From JAHFTY01 sp964584785 (GTDB taxonomy: Bacteria; Acidobacteriota; Terriglobia; 20CM-2-55-15), in the NCBI GenBank assembly GCA_964584785.1, contig CAZPBY010000039.1, positions 8,801 through 72,800 on the forward strand: a stretch of 64,000 nucleotides of DNA. Direction: 5' to 3'. A program made the position numbers and the translations under genes. Each line of letters opens with the position of its first letter. Position 1 is the stretch's first letter. A model generated the notes under the pieces. That model worked only from the letters and a program-made list of their open reading frames with translations. It made no database searches and was not told the origin of the DNA. Of this stretch, positions 1 to 7,843 are shown one piece after another.

Positions 1-1418
1 TCGCCTGGATCATGCAGCGCCGGCTTGCCGAACGGGATGCGCCGTTCAACTGGGCCGGCTCCGTGTTTTCGCTGAAAAGCACGGCTGTCGCGGGACTCAG
101 CTATGTCGCGCTGGTGGCGGGCTGGGGTTACCTGATGGGAGGATCGATCAAACCCCGCATCCATACGGAGAATGTGGTTCCGCTCTTCAACGCTTTCTAC
201 ACGACCGCAGCTTTTCTGCACTATTACACCGACAGTTTCATCTGGAAAGCCCGCAGTCGCGAAATGAGTTCGGTTCTGGGCCTGAAAGGCGCCGGAATCG
301 AGCTGTCGCGTCGATCGTTTGGCTTCTCCCTGGCTGAAGTTTCGGCGTGGATTCTGGTTCCCGTGATACTCACAACGGCGGTGACAAACCCTCAAAACAA
401 GGCACACGCTGAAGTTCGAGAGAACGCGGGTCTGGCGGCATTCACTGAGACTCTGCTCCGCGACACATCGCGATGGTCCGATGCATCGGTCGCAGCGGCA
501 AGCGTCGGAGACTTTCTCGCGGCTGGAATAAACCCTGAAAAATCGATCGAATGGTATGAGCGCGCCGCAGCCGCGCGGCCGGATTACGCCGATGCGTATC
601 AGGCATTGGGCCATGTTTACTCGGAGCAAGGCCGGTTCTCGGATGCGGCGGCGGCCTACGAAAAAGCCGTGGCCCTCGATCCGAGTTACAAAGCCAGCTT
701 CAACAACCTCGGCAATGCTTACAACATGCTCGGCGATTTCGAAAAAGCCCGGAACGCCTATCAGCGGGCCATTGCGTTGGATGGCGGGTTTGCGGACGCG
801 TATCTCAACCTCGCGAATCTTCAAGCCACGCATGGCGAGGTTTCGGCCGCCCGCGTGAGTTACGACAGAGTGTTGGCGTTGCAACCGAAATCCACTGAAG
901 CCTTGCGGTCGCTGGGCCAAATCGCAGGCCAGGAAGGACACTTCGATGAGGCGGCAAAATACTTCCAGCGCGCCATCGAGATTTCGCCGGAGGAAGCTCA
1001 AAACTACACGCTGCTGGCGAAGACCTACCTTTCCCGAGGCAGTCTTCCCGACGCGGAGGCCAACCTGGATATTGCCTTATCGAAGGATGCAAAACTGACG
1101 GAAGCGCGGTTCCTGAAGTCGCAATTGCTGATGGATTCCGGCAAGTCCGCCGACGCGGCCGCCGTTCTGGAGGAAGCGGTCCGTTTCGAGCCGGACAATC
1201 CGGAGGCTCACGCGAATCTCGGATCGGTTTATGCCAAACTCGGACGCGCCGGCGATGCTGTTCAGCAATTGCAGGAAGCCGTTCGGCTCGATCCGAATTT
1301 CTCCGATGCGTACGTCGAGCTTGCGCAGATTTGGGAAAAACGCGGTGATCGCCGGATCGCAATCATGTATCTCAATCAAAGGGAAACCAGGAGGCTGCAA
1401 AGCGGCTTCAGGAGTTGA
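1..1418 (+). CDS. TPR-repeat membrane protein, 5' partial
   Basis: The frame is open to the left edge of the window, so the ATG at 12 is probably internal and the protein is cut at its N-terminus. The visible part starts with a hydrophobic segment (TAVAGLSYVALVAGWGYL), then a short HYYTDSFIWKAR motif, then a second hydrophobic stretch (about residues 110-125). After that come about eight 34-residue tetratricopeptide repeats with typical A-x-x-x-L-x-x-x-G and A-x-x-x-x-x-A-x-x-L-x-P signatures, running to the end. This looks like the tail of a polytopic membrane protein with a TPR domain for protein contacts. The His-containing motif before the last membrane segment recalls multi-pass membrane proteins of unknown function. 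The last 100 bases of the gene are repeated downstream (see the direct repeat). Function unknown. Confidence 0.75.
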   Translation, partial: AWIMQRRLAERDAPFNWAGSVFSLKSTAVAGLSYVALVAGWGYLMGGSIKPRIHTENVVPLFNAFYTTAAFLHYYTDSFIWKARSREMSSVLGLKGAGIELSRRSFGFSLAEVSAWILVPVILTTAVTNPQNKAHAEVRENAGLAAFTETLLRDTSRWSDASVAAASVGDFLAAGINPEKSIEWYERAAAARPDYADAYQALGHVYSEQGRFSDAAAAYEKAVALDPSYKASFNNLGNAYNMLGDFEKARNAYQRAIALDGGFADAYLNLANLQATHGEVSAARVSYDRVLALQPKSTEALRSLGQIAGQEGHFDEAAKYFQRAIEISPEEAQNYTLLAKTYLSRGSLPDAEANLDIALSKDAKLTEARFLKSQLLMDSGKSADAAAVLEEAVRFEPDNPEAHANLGSVYAKLGRAGDAVQQLQEAVRLDPNFSDAYVELAQIWEKRGDRRIAIMYLNQRETRRLQSGFRS

Positions 1419-1604
1419 TTAAGTAGGGCCATGCCGTCGGCTGAATTTGTGATGGCTGATTGGTGAGATGTGATTGCTTAACCGAAGCCATAGGCCAATT
1501 CCACATATGGGATGGCATATGGCCTCAGTTCGGCAATCACGTCTCACCAATCAGCCATCACAAATTCAGCTGACGGCATTGCCTAAGTTAGCTCTCTTCT
1601 CGAA
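1319..1604. repeat. 286-bp tandem direct repeat, first copy
   Basis: Bases 1319-1372 recur exactly at 1605-1658, and bases 1550-1604 recur exactly at 1759-1813. The second copy therefore begins at 1605, directly after the first, and is interrupted by the run of N. The part that would fill the gap is 1373-1549 (177 bases). The unit covers the last 100 bases of the TPR gene and the palindrome that follows. It may be a real tandem duplication or an assembly artefact at a hairpin. Confidence 0.85.
1431..1579. repeat. long imperfect palindrome (46-bp arms)
   Basis: The left arm 1431-1476 and right arm 1534-1579 are reverse complements over 46 bases with about two mismatches. The 57-base centre is itself partly palindromic (ccgaa...gccata against its complement). 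It starts 13 bases after the stop codon of the TPR gene. It has the size and shape of a non-coding mobile palindrome (MITE- or REP-like), but no second locus with this element is visible apart from the duplicated copy next to it. Confidence 0.8.
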
Positions 1605-1813
1605 GCTTGCGCAGATTTGGGAAAAACGCGGTGATCGCCGGATCGCAATCATGTATCTNNNNNNNNNNNNNNNNNNNNNNNNNNNNNNNNNNNNNNNNNN
1701 NNNNNNNNNNNNNNNNNNNNNNNNNNNNNNNNNNNNNNNNNNNNNNNNNNNNNNNNNNATCAGCCATCACAAATTCAGCTGACGGCATTGCCTAAGTTAG
1801 CTCTCTTCTCGAA
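1605..1813. repeat. 286-bp tandem repeat, second copy, interrupted by gap
   Basis: This matches 1319-1372 (at 1605-1658) and 1550-1604 (at 1759-1813), with N bases between. If the copy is complete, its true length is 286 and the gap should hold 177 bases rather than 100. The join at 1603-1605 has almost no overlapping homology (one base), so the repeat boundary is sharp. Confidence 0.8.
1659..1758. other. assembly gap of 100 N
   Basis: Exactly 100 consecutive N, the conventional length for a scaffold gap of unknown size. The flanking bases belong to the second copy of the tandem repeat, so the missing sequence is predicted to include another copy of the hairpin element. Confidence 0.99.
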
Positions 1814-1822
1814 TAACCCCGA

Positions 1823-1851
1823 TTGACGCCAACAGAGCCTTACCCTACAAT
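1823..1851 (+). promoter_or_regulatory. sigma-70 promoter of the small RNA
   Basis: TTGACG at 1823-1828 and TACAAT at 1846-1851 are separated by 17 bases, a near-consensus housekeeping promoter. Transcription should start near 1858. There is no good reading frame with a ribosome site directly downstream, but there is a structured region ending in a terminator. Confidence 0.7.
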
Positions 1852-1857
1852 CGAAAC

Positions 1858-2053
1858 ACCCTGCGAAGAGTCGTGTTGGTTCTTAACTAAAATTTGAACC
1901 AATGCTTATTTGATAGGGAGCCTGACGACCGCGTGGTGTGTGGGTCTTTTGCCCGTCAAAAGGTACTTAGATCCCCTAAAGCGTGGCTTGGGAGCCCACC
2001 TGTGTTATGCAGGTTCAAATAGGTATGAACCACACGCCCGAGCGGGGCTTTTC
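1858..2053 (+). ncRNA. structured small RNA, possibly 6S-like
   Basis: About 195 bases lie between a strong promoter and a terminator-like hairpin, a length that fits 6S RNA. Long-range pairing is visible: GTGTTGGTTC (1873-1882) with GAACCACAC (2027-2035), and ATTTGAACC (1892-1900) with GGTTCAAAT (2012-2020). Inside, GTGGG (1940-1944) can pair with CCCAC (1995-1999), and CTTTTG/CAAAAG (1946-1962) forms a terminal hairpin. GGTTCA and TGAACC at 2012-2031 can also form a local hairpin, which gives an alternative fold. A closed rod with an internal bubble and a switchable 3' hairpin is what 6S RNA looks like, but I did not recognise a conserved 6S core sequence. It may be another acidobacterial RNA family. 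The open frames crossing it look like chance frames. Confidence 0.5.
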
Positions 2054-2058
2054 CTTTT
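2036..2058 (+). terminator. Rho-independent terminator of the small RNA
   Basis: GCCC (2036-2039) pairs with GGGC (2045-2048), followed by a T-rich tract interrupted by CC up to 2058. The stem is short but all G-C. It ends 26 bases before the tldD-like start codon. Confidence 0.55.
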
Positions 2059-2084
2059 ATGGATTCTTTTTGAGAAGACACTTT

Positions 2085-3797
2085 ATGAGACGGCAAGCCA
2101 CCTGTCGCGGCGCAGTCGCCGCGGTCCTCCTCTTTGTTCTTCACAGCGCGGCTATCGCGCAAAAACCCGCATCAAACCCGATATCGCTCGCCCTCGAGGA
2201 TGAGTCGAGACGCGCCATGGATGTCCTCAAGCAGAAAGGCAGCCCTGGGCCTTATTTCATCAATTACGAAGTGAACGACATTCAAAGCATCGAAGCTGAG
2301 GCGTCGTTAGGAGCTCTGCGGCGATCGAATAGCGAACATACGCGTTTTCTCGATATTGATGTCCGAGTCGGCGATTACCAGTACGACAACACGCATCAAA
2401 TTCGCGGTCAGCGTGGCGGCTTCGGCGGCGGGAACTTCAGCTATCCGGTGGCAATGCCCGTTGACGACGACCTCGACGCGCTTAAGAGCGTGATATGGCT
2501 GGAAACCGACCGCCGGTACAAAGCAGCCGTCGAAAGGCTGATTCAGGTTCGCGCGAACCGCACCATCAAAGTCGACGAAGAGGATACGTCCGCCGATTTT
2601 TCGCGTGAAAAGGCGCAAGTGGCTGCCCTCGGGACGGCGTCGGCCGCCATCAACGTCACCGACTGGGAGAAGCGCGTTAAGACGTATTCGGCGATGTTCA
2701 AACAGTATCCCGAGATATACGACGGCACGGTCTCCATCTCGTCGACGGCGAACAACCAATATGTCGTCAATACGGAGGGGACGTCCGTTCAGCACGGAAC
2801 TGTGCAAGTTCGTCTCAGCGTTTACGCAAGAACCAAGGCGGACGATGGAATGGATTTGAATCGTTTCGAGGCTTTTGACGCGCACAGCCTGAGTGGTTTG
2901 CCCTCGGAAACGGTTATCCGTCAAACGATCGATAAGATGGTTTCGGATTTGAAGGCGCTGCGGGCCGCTCCCGTCATCGAACCGTTCACGGGACCCGCCA
3001 TCCTTTCCGGGCGGGCCAGCGGCGTTTTCTTCCACGAGATCTTCGGTCATCGAATCGAGGGGCAGCGGCAGAAGAACGATAACGAGGGGCAAACGTTCGC
3101 GAAGAAGGTGAATCAATCGGTTTTACCCGAATTCATTTCCGTCTACGACGATCCGACGCTGAGACAAGTCGGCGGCGTCGATCTGAACGGCACCTACTCG
3201 TTCGACGACGACGGTGTGGCGGCGCAACGCGTTACCGTGGTCGACAAGGGAATTCTGAAAAACTTCCTGCTGTCGCGCTCGCCCGTCGCCGGATTTGAAC
3301 AGTCTAACGGGCATGGAAGGAAAGCACCGGGCTACGGAAGCGTCGGCCGTCAAGGCAATCTGATTGTCGAGACATCGAAGGGCGTCAACGAGTCCACGCT
3401 GCGTCAAATGCTGATCGATGAAGCAAAGAAGCAGGGCAAACAATTCGGACTTCTCTTCAAGGACATCTCCGGCGGCTTCACGACCACAACGCGAACGAGC
3501 CCGCAGGCATTTCAGGTGACGCCGATCATGGTCTATCGCATTTACGTCGACGGCCGGCCGGATGAATTGGTTCGCGGTGTCGACTTGATCGGTACTCCGC
3601 TGACGTCCTTCAGCAAGATCGTTGCTGCCGGTGATAAACAGGAAGTGTTCAATGGATTCTGCGGCGCCGAATCGGGCTATGTGCCCGTGTCTGCGGTCGC
3701 ACCAAGCATCCTGACCACTCAAATCGAGGTTCAGAAGAAAGCCAAATCGTCCGAGCGGCCGCCCATTCTGCCGCCACCTCCGGGAGGACAGAATTAA
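2085..3797 (+). CDS. exported TldD-like metalloprotease
   Basis: A 570-residue TldD/PmbA-family protein. TldD, paired with TldE, is a zinc metalloprotease that cleaves unfolded peptides in the enterobacterial cytosol. The zinc motif HExxxH is present as HEIFGH (His317, Glu318, His322), inside the usual EIFGHRIEGQRQ context. The C-terminal half has the family sequences NGHGRKAPGYGSVGRQGN and ISGG. The start at 2085 gives a clear signal peptide (MRR, a hydrophobic core, then SAAIAQ); the longer frame from 1983 would run through the small RNA and is rejected. A weak GAGAAG ribosome site lies about 7 bases upstream. The signal peptide implies action in the periplasm or envelope, unlike the cytosolic enterobacterial enzyme. 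It is followed one base later by a partner lacking the zinc motif. Confidence 0.88.
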   Translation: MRRQATCRGAVAAVLLFVLHSAAIAQKPASNPISLALEDESRRAMDVLKQKGSPGPYFINYEVNDIQSIEAEASLGALRRSNSEHTRFLDIDVRVGDYQYDNTHQIRGQRGGFGGGNFSYPVAMPVDDDLDALKSVIWLETDRRYKAAVERLIQVRANRTIKVDEEDTSADFSREKAQVAALGTASAAINVTDWEKRVKTYSAMFKQYPEIYDGTVSISSTANNQYVVNTEGTSVQHGTVQVRLSVYARTKADDGMDLNRFEAFDAHSLSGLPSETVIRQTIDKMVSDLKALRAAPVIEPFTGPAILSGRASGVFFHEIFGHRIEGQRQKNDNEGQTFAKKVNQSVLPEFISVYDDPTLRQVGGVDLNGTYSFDDDGVAAQRVTVVDKGILKNFLLSRSPVAGFEQSNGHGRKAPGYGSVGRQGNLIVETSKGVNESTLRQMLIDEAKKQGKQFGLLFKDISGGFTTTTRTSPQAFQVTPIMVYRIYVDGRPDELVRGVDLIGTPLTSFSKIVAAGDKQEVFNGFCGAESGYVPVSAVAPSILTTQIEVQKKAKSSERPPILPPPPGGQN

Positions 3798-3798
3798 A

Positions 3799-5493
3799 AT
3801 GCGACGCTCTTATCTGATTTTGCTTTTGATGTTCGGGGCGATGGTTGCTTCGGCGCCCGCACAAACGATCTCCGCGCCTTCCGATCCCGTGATGCGAGCC
3901 ATGCGCGATGAGCTGAAGCGGTCGGTTGAGGAACTGCAGTTCAAGGATCTCGAAAAACCGTACTTCATCCAGTACACGGTTCTGGATGAAGACGAGTACT
4001 CCGGCGAGGCGACGTTCGGGGCGATCACATCATCCAGCCGCAATCGGGATCGCGTGCTTGGCGTGCAGGTTCGCGTCGGCGGCTACGATTTCGACAACTC
4101 GGAATTCGTGGCGGCCGGCCCGCTGGGCGGCGGCGCCGCGCCCAACGGAATACTTCAGGTCACCGTGATCGACGATGACTATGCGGCTATTCGTCACGCG
4201 CTCTGGCTTGCAACGGACAATGCTTACAAACAGTCCGTCGAACAACTGGCGCGAAAGAAGGCATTCGTCCAGAACAAGGTTCAGGACGACAAGATTGCGG
4301 ATTTCTCGAAGGAGTCTCCAACCAGCGCTGTCGGCGCGAAGCGCCGCCTCGAGTTCGATCAGACGAAGTGGGAAAAGAATCTTCGCGAGTGGTCTGCGCT
4401 GTTCCGGGATTATCCGGACATTCAACAGTCGGGCGTCAGTTTCAGCGCACGCGTGCTTCATCGCTACATTGTCAACAGCGAAGGCACACAAACGATGCAG
4501 CCCTCTCTCATCGTTTCGCTGCAGGCGGGAGCCACCGTCCAGGCTGCGGACGGCATGGTTCTGAGCCATTCCGTGCCTTTCAATGCGACAAGCTTCGACC
4601 AGCTGCCACCGTCGAACACGATCGCCTCGGCGATTCGCCAGCTGGCGACGGATCTCACATCACTCCGAAGTGCGCCGCTTCTCGACGCGGATTACTCCGG
4701 CCCGGTCTTGCTGGTCGGCCAGGCGTCCGCCGAGATGTTCGCGAGGGTGCTTGCGCCGAACCTTTCCGGGCAGCGTCAGCCGCTTTCGGATCGGGATCAG
4801 GGCAACGTCCGGAGCGAATTGAGCGATCGCATGAATCGGCCGGTGTTGCCGCGTTTCCTGACGGTGGTCGACGATCCAACCGAGAAATGGTCGGGCGATA
4901 AGGAACTGATCGGATCGTATCAGGTCGACGATCAAGGCGTGCCGGCCCGCAAAGTCACGCTCGTGCAGGATGGCATTCTGAAGGATTTCCTGATGTCCAG
5001 GCGGCCGTCCAAGGATCGGCCGCAATCCAATGGGCACGGACGCTCGGGTTTGCCGGGCCGCGAATCCGCGCAGATCGGCAATCTCTTTATCAGGGCGAGT
5101 GACGGCAAAAGCTACGATGAACTGAAGAAGTCTCTGATCGAGATGTGCAAGACGGAAAACCTGAACTACGGAATCCTGATCAAGGTTATCGATCCCGACG
5201 GCCGGGGCCCGCTGGGGGCGCCGGTTCTGACCTACAAAGTGTATGTCGCGGACGGTCGCGAAGAGCTTGTTCGCGGCGCGACGGCGAACACGTTGTCGGT
5301 TCGATCATTGAGGCAAATCGAAGCTGTGGGCAACGACAGTTTCGTGGCGAATCGATTGACGGGAGCGCAGAGCGCCGCTACCCCGGTGAGCGTCGTGGCG
5401 CCGTCGGTCCTGTTGGAAGAAGTCGAATTGAAACGTCCGTCATTCGCGCAGCAGAAGCCCGCCCTGCTCACGAATCCCTTTTTCAAACCGTAG
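3799..5493 (+). CDS. exported TldE/PmbA-like partner lacking the zinc motif
   Basis: A 564-residue paralogue of the upstream TldD-like protein, with the same domain order and a signal peptide (MRRSYLILLLMFGAMVASAPAQ). At the position of HExxxH it reads EMFARVLAPNLSGQRQ, so the zinc ligands are missing, as in TldE of the TldD/TldE heterodimer. The sequence after it (GQRQ, the NGHGRSGLPGRES region, and the C-terminal VYVADGREELVRGA) still aligns with the partner. It starts one base after the tldD-like stop, with GGGAGGA in the end of that gene as ribosome site. The pair is very likely co-translated and forms a secreted heterodimeric protease. Substrate unknown. Confidence 0.85.
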   Translation: MRRSYLILLLMFGAMVASAPAQTISAPSDPVMRAMRDELKRSVEELQFKDLEKPYFIQYTVLDEDEYSGEATFGAITSSSRNRDRVLGVQVRVGGYDFDNSEFVAAGPLGGGAAPNGILQVTVIDDDYAAIRHALWLATDNAYKQSVEQLARKKAFVQNKVQDDKIADFSKESPTSAVGAKRRLEFDQTKWEKNLREWSALFRDYPDIQQSGVSFSARVLHRYIVNSEGTQTMQPSLIVSLQAGATVQAADGMVLSHSVPFNATSFDQLPPSNTIASAIRQLATDLTSLRSAPLLDADYSGPVLLVGQASAEMFARVLAPNLSGQRQPLSDRDQGNVRSELSDRMNRPVLPRFLTVVDDPTEKWSGDKELIGSYQVDDQGVPARKVTLVQDGILKDFLMSRRPSKDRPQSNGHGRSGLPGRESAQIGNLFIRASDGKSYDELKKSLIEMCKTENLNYGILIKVIDPDGRGPLGAPVLTYKVYVADGREELVRGATANTLSVRSLRQIEAVGNDSFVANRLTGAQSAATPVSVVAPSVLLEEVELKRPSFAQQKPALLTNPFFKP

Positions 5494-5534
5494 CCCATGG
5501 TTTGTCAAACACCCTGCGCTCGGCGCACGCGCCC

Positions 5535-6311
5535 ATGAAGATCCTCTTCATCGGCGATACGGTCGGCAGCGCGGGCCGCGCGATTGTGAAACACCACCTG
5601 CGGAATCTGCAGGAACATTACAAGGTCGAGCTCACCATCCTGAATTGCGAAAATGCGGCCGCCGGTTTCGGAATCACGCCGAAAATCGCGGACGAACTTT
5701 TCGACTGGGGCATCGACGTCCTGACTTCCGGCAATCACATCTGGGACAAGAAAGAAATCGTTCCATACCTGAATCAGAACACTCGAATCCTCCGGCCCGC
5801 CAACTATCCCGCCGGAAATCCCGGCCGCGGCATGGCGATCGTCAAGTCACGAACGGGCGAAGAAGCAGCCGTGCTGAATCTCCAGGGCCGTGTCTTTATG
5901 GTCCCGATCGATGACCCATTCCGCACCGCTGACGCGGAGCTGGAGAAGGTGCCGCCCCACGTCAAGGTGATTTTCGTGGACATGCACGCCGAAGCCACGT
6001 CGGAGAAAGTCGCGATGGGCTGGTATCTCGACGGGCGAGTTTCGGCCGTTATCGGCTCGCACACCCACATCCCCACGGCCGATGAGACGATTCTCCCGAA
6101 AGGCACGGCATATCAAACGGACGCCGGGATGTCCGGTCCGTTCGACTCGGTTGTGGGTGTGATGCGCGATGACGTGATCCGGCGATACCTCACGCAAATC
6201 CCCGTGAAATTCGAAGCGGCCTCACTGGACGCGCGGCTGAACGCTGTTCTGGTGGATGTGGATTCCGAAACGGGAAAGGCACGCAAGATTGAAAGAATCC
6301 AAAAAAGATAA
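5535..6311 (+). CDS. YmdB-family metallophosphoesterase
   Basis: 258 residues, the normal size for the YmdB family of calcineurin-like phosphoesterases (in Bacillus a cAMP/RNA-related phosphodiesterase). Visible metal-binding motifs are GDTVGSAGR near the N-terminus, NCEN (about residue 37), SGNHIWD (about residue 70) and GSHTHIPTADE (about residue 175). The frame is open further upstream into the previous gene, but the ATG at 5535 gives the family start MKILFIGD. No good ribosome site precedes it. It lies 41 bases after the TldE-like gene on the same strand and may be read from the same transcript. The exact substrate cannot be told from sequence. Confidence 0.85.
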   Translation: MKILFIGDTVGSAGRAIVKHHLRNLQEHYKVELTILNCENAAAGFGITPKIADELFDWGIDVLTSGNHIWDKKEIVPYLNQNTRILRPANYPAGNPGRGMAIVKSRTGEEAAVLNLQGRVFMVPIDDPFRTADAELEKVPPHVKVIFVDMHAEATSEKVAMGWYLDGRVSAVIGSHTHIPTADETILPKGTAYQTDAGMSGPFDSVVGVMRDDVIRRYLTQIPVKFEAASLDARLNAVLVDVDSETGKARKIERIQKR

Positions 6312-6321
6312 CTGGTACTTC

Positions 6322-6412
6322 GAAGCCGGTCGCTGCGCTCCGGGTTCTGCACGATTTGGCGGGCGGAGCTGATGTCACAGCTGTCAGAACCCGAAGCGCA
6401 GCGACGGGCTTC
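6322..6412. repeat. dispersed palindromic repeat, copy 1
   Basis: Inverted arms of about 28 bases: 6322-6349 (GAAGCCGGTCGCTGCGCTCC then GGGTTCTG) and 6385-6412, its reverse complement with about two or three mismatches. It lies between the YmdB-like gene and ffh. Two more copies occur at 19238-19330 and 50875-50959. Confidence 0.85.
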
Positions 6413-6447
6413 ATGCGAAGACGTTTTGGTATGCTGGATGGAATCTT

Positions 6448-7794
6448 ATGTTTGAAACGCTATCCGACAAATTGCAACGTATTTTCAAGAACCTTCGCGG
6501 CGAAGGCCGGCTCAGCGAACAGCACATTGAAGAAGCGCTGAAGGAAATCCGCATCGCCCTGCTCGAAGCGGACGTCAATTTCAAGGTCGTCAAGCAGTTC
6601 ACGGAGACCGTGAGGACGAAATCGCTGGGTCAGGAAGTCCTGCAAAGCCTCAGTCCGGGTCAGCAGGTGGTTAAGATCGTTCGCGACGAGCTCGTTGAAA
6701 TCCTCGGGGGCGAGAATGTGCGCGTCAACTTTGCGTCGCAGCCTCCAACGGTGCTCATGCTGGTCGGCCTGCAGGGTTCCGGAAAAACCACGTCTGCCGG
6801 GAAACTCGCGAAGTGGACGCAAAAGAACGGTCACCGACCGATGCTGGTCTCGGTCGATGTTTACCGTCCGGCGGCGCGCGATCAGCTGAAAATCATCGCA
6901 AGGGATATCGGCGTCAAGGTTTGGGACGGAGCCGCCGGGGATATGCCGCTCCGGCTTTGCGAGGACGCGCTGCGCGAGGCGCGAAACACAGGCCACGACG
7001 TTCTGATCATCGATACCGCGGGACGGTTGCACATCGATGAAGCTCTGATGACCGAACTCAGCGAGCTGAAAGACAAAATCAAACCCCACGAAATTCTTTT
7101 CGTCGCAGACGCGATGCTCGGTCAGGACGCCGTCAAGAGCGCCCAGCAGTTTCACGAGCAGCTCGGCTTCAACGGATTCGTGCTGACGAAGATGGACGGC
7201 GACGCGCGGGGCGGCGCGGCGCTATCGATCAAGCAAGTCACCGGTCAACCGGTGAAATTCGTCGGAACGGGTGAAAAGTACGACGCCCTGGAGCTCTTCC
7301 ATCCCGATCGTCTGGTCTCACGCATCATGGGCATGGGTGATGTGCTCTCCCTTATCGAAAAAGCCGAGGAAACCATCGATCGGAAAACAGCGATGGAATC
7401 GCTGGAGAAAATTCGCACCGACAGCTTCACCCTCGAGGACTTCCGCGATCAGCTGCGGCAGGTCCGCAAGCTCGGGGCGCTGGATCAGATTCTCGGCATG
7501 CTGCCGAGCATCGGACCGTTCAAGGAACTTCAGAAGGTCAAGGTCGATGAGAAAGAGTTCACGAGGATTGAAGCCATCATCAACTCGATGACTCCGAGAG
7601 AACGGCGGAACCATCAGATCATCAACGGCAGCCGTCGGAAGCGCATCGCCAAAGGCAGTGGAACGTCCGTACAGGAAGTGAATCAACTTCTGAAACAGTA
7701 CGCGCAGAGCCAGAAGATGATGAAGAGTATGAAGAACTCGCTGTTTGGAAGGAAACTGCCGAAGGGCATGAAGATGCCGCAAATGCCGTTTTAA
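6448..7794 (+). CDS. ffh: signal recognition particle protein Ffh
   Basis: 448 residues, the usual size. The N domain (residues 1-90) is followed by the GTPase G domain with G1 motif GLQGSGKTT (from residue 107), DVYRPAARDQL, DTAGRLHIDE, TKMDGDARGG and GTGEKYDALE. The C-terminal methionine-rich M domain (from about residue 325) contains the SRP-RNA-binding stretch with RRKRIAKGSG and ends in MKSMKNSLFGRKLPKGMKM. Ffh binds signal sequences at the ribosome and, with 4.5S RNA and FtsY, targets membrane proteins. No 4.5S RNA gene was seen in the window. A palindromic repeat lies just upstream. Confidence 0.97.
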   Translation: MFETLSDKLQRIFKNLRGEGRLSEQHIEEALKEIRIALLEADVNFKVVKQFTETVRTKSLGQEVLQSLSPGQQVVKIVRDELVEILGGENVRVNFASQPPTVLMLVGLQGSGKTTSAGKLAKWTQKNGHRPMLVSVDVYRPAARDQLKIIARDIGVKVWDGAAGDMPLRLCEDALREARNTGHDVLIIDTAGRLHIDEALMTELSELKDKIKPHEILFVADAMLGQDAVKSAQQFHEQLGFNGFVLTKMDGDARGGAALSIKQVTGQPVKFVGTGEKYDALELFHPDRLVSRIMGMGDVLSLIEKAEETIDRKTAMESLEKIRTDSFTLEDFRDQLRQVRKLGALDQILGMLPSIGPFKELQKVKVDEKEFTRIEAIINSMTPRERRNHQIINGSRRKRIAKGSGTSVQEVNQLLKQYAQSQKMMKSMKNSLFGRKLPKGMKMPQMPF

Positions 7795-7830
7795 GTTTCC
7801 GCGGATTGCTCATCCGAAGAAAATCACCGA

Positions 7831-7836
7831 TAGAAT
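7831..7836 (+). promoter_or_regulatory. -10 box (TAGAAT) of pta, leaderless type
   Basis: TAGAAT ends 7 bases before the pta ATG, so transcription would begin at or next to the start codon. No Shine-Dalgarno sequence is present. The -35 region is weak. Confidence 0.45.
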
Positions 7837-7843
7837 AGCCGCA

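Noticed and set aside
1474..1782. Frames crossing the N gap
   Set aside because: They are made of a repeat copy and unknown bases and encode nothing recognisable.
1983..2084. Upstream extension of the tldD-like frame (start at 1983)
   Set aside because: It runs through the small RNA and its terminator and would precede the signal peptide.
1910..2203. 97-residue frame in the small RNA region
   Set aside because: It lies across the small RNA and the start of the tldD-like gene, has no ribosome site and no recognisable domain.
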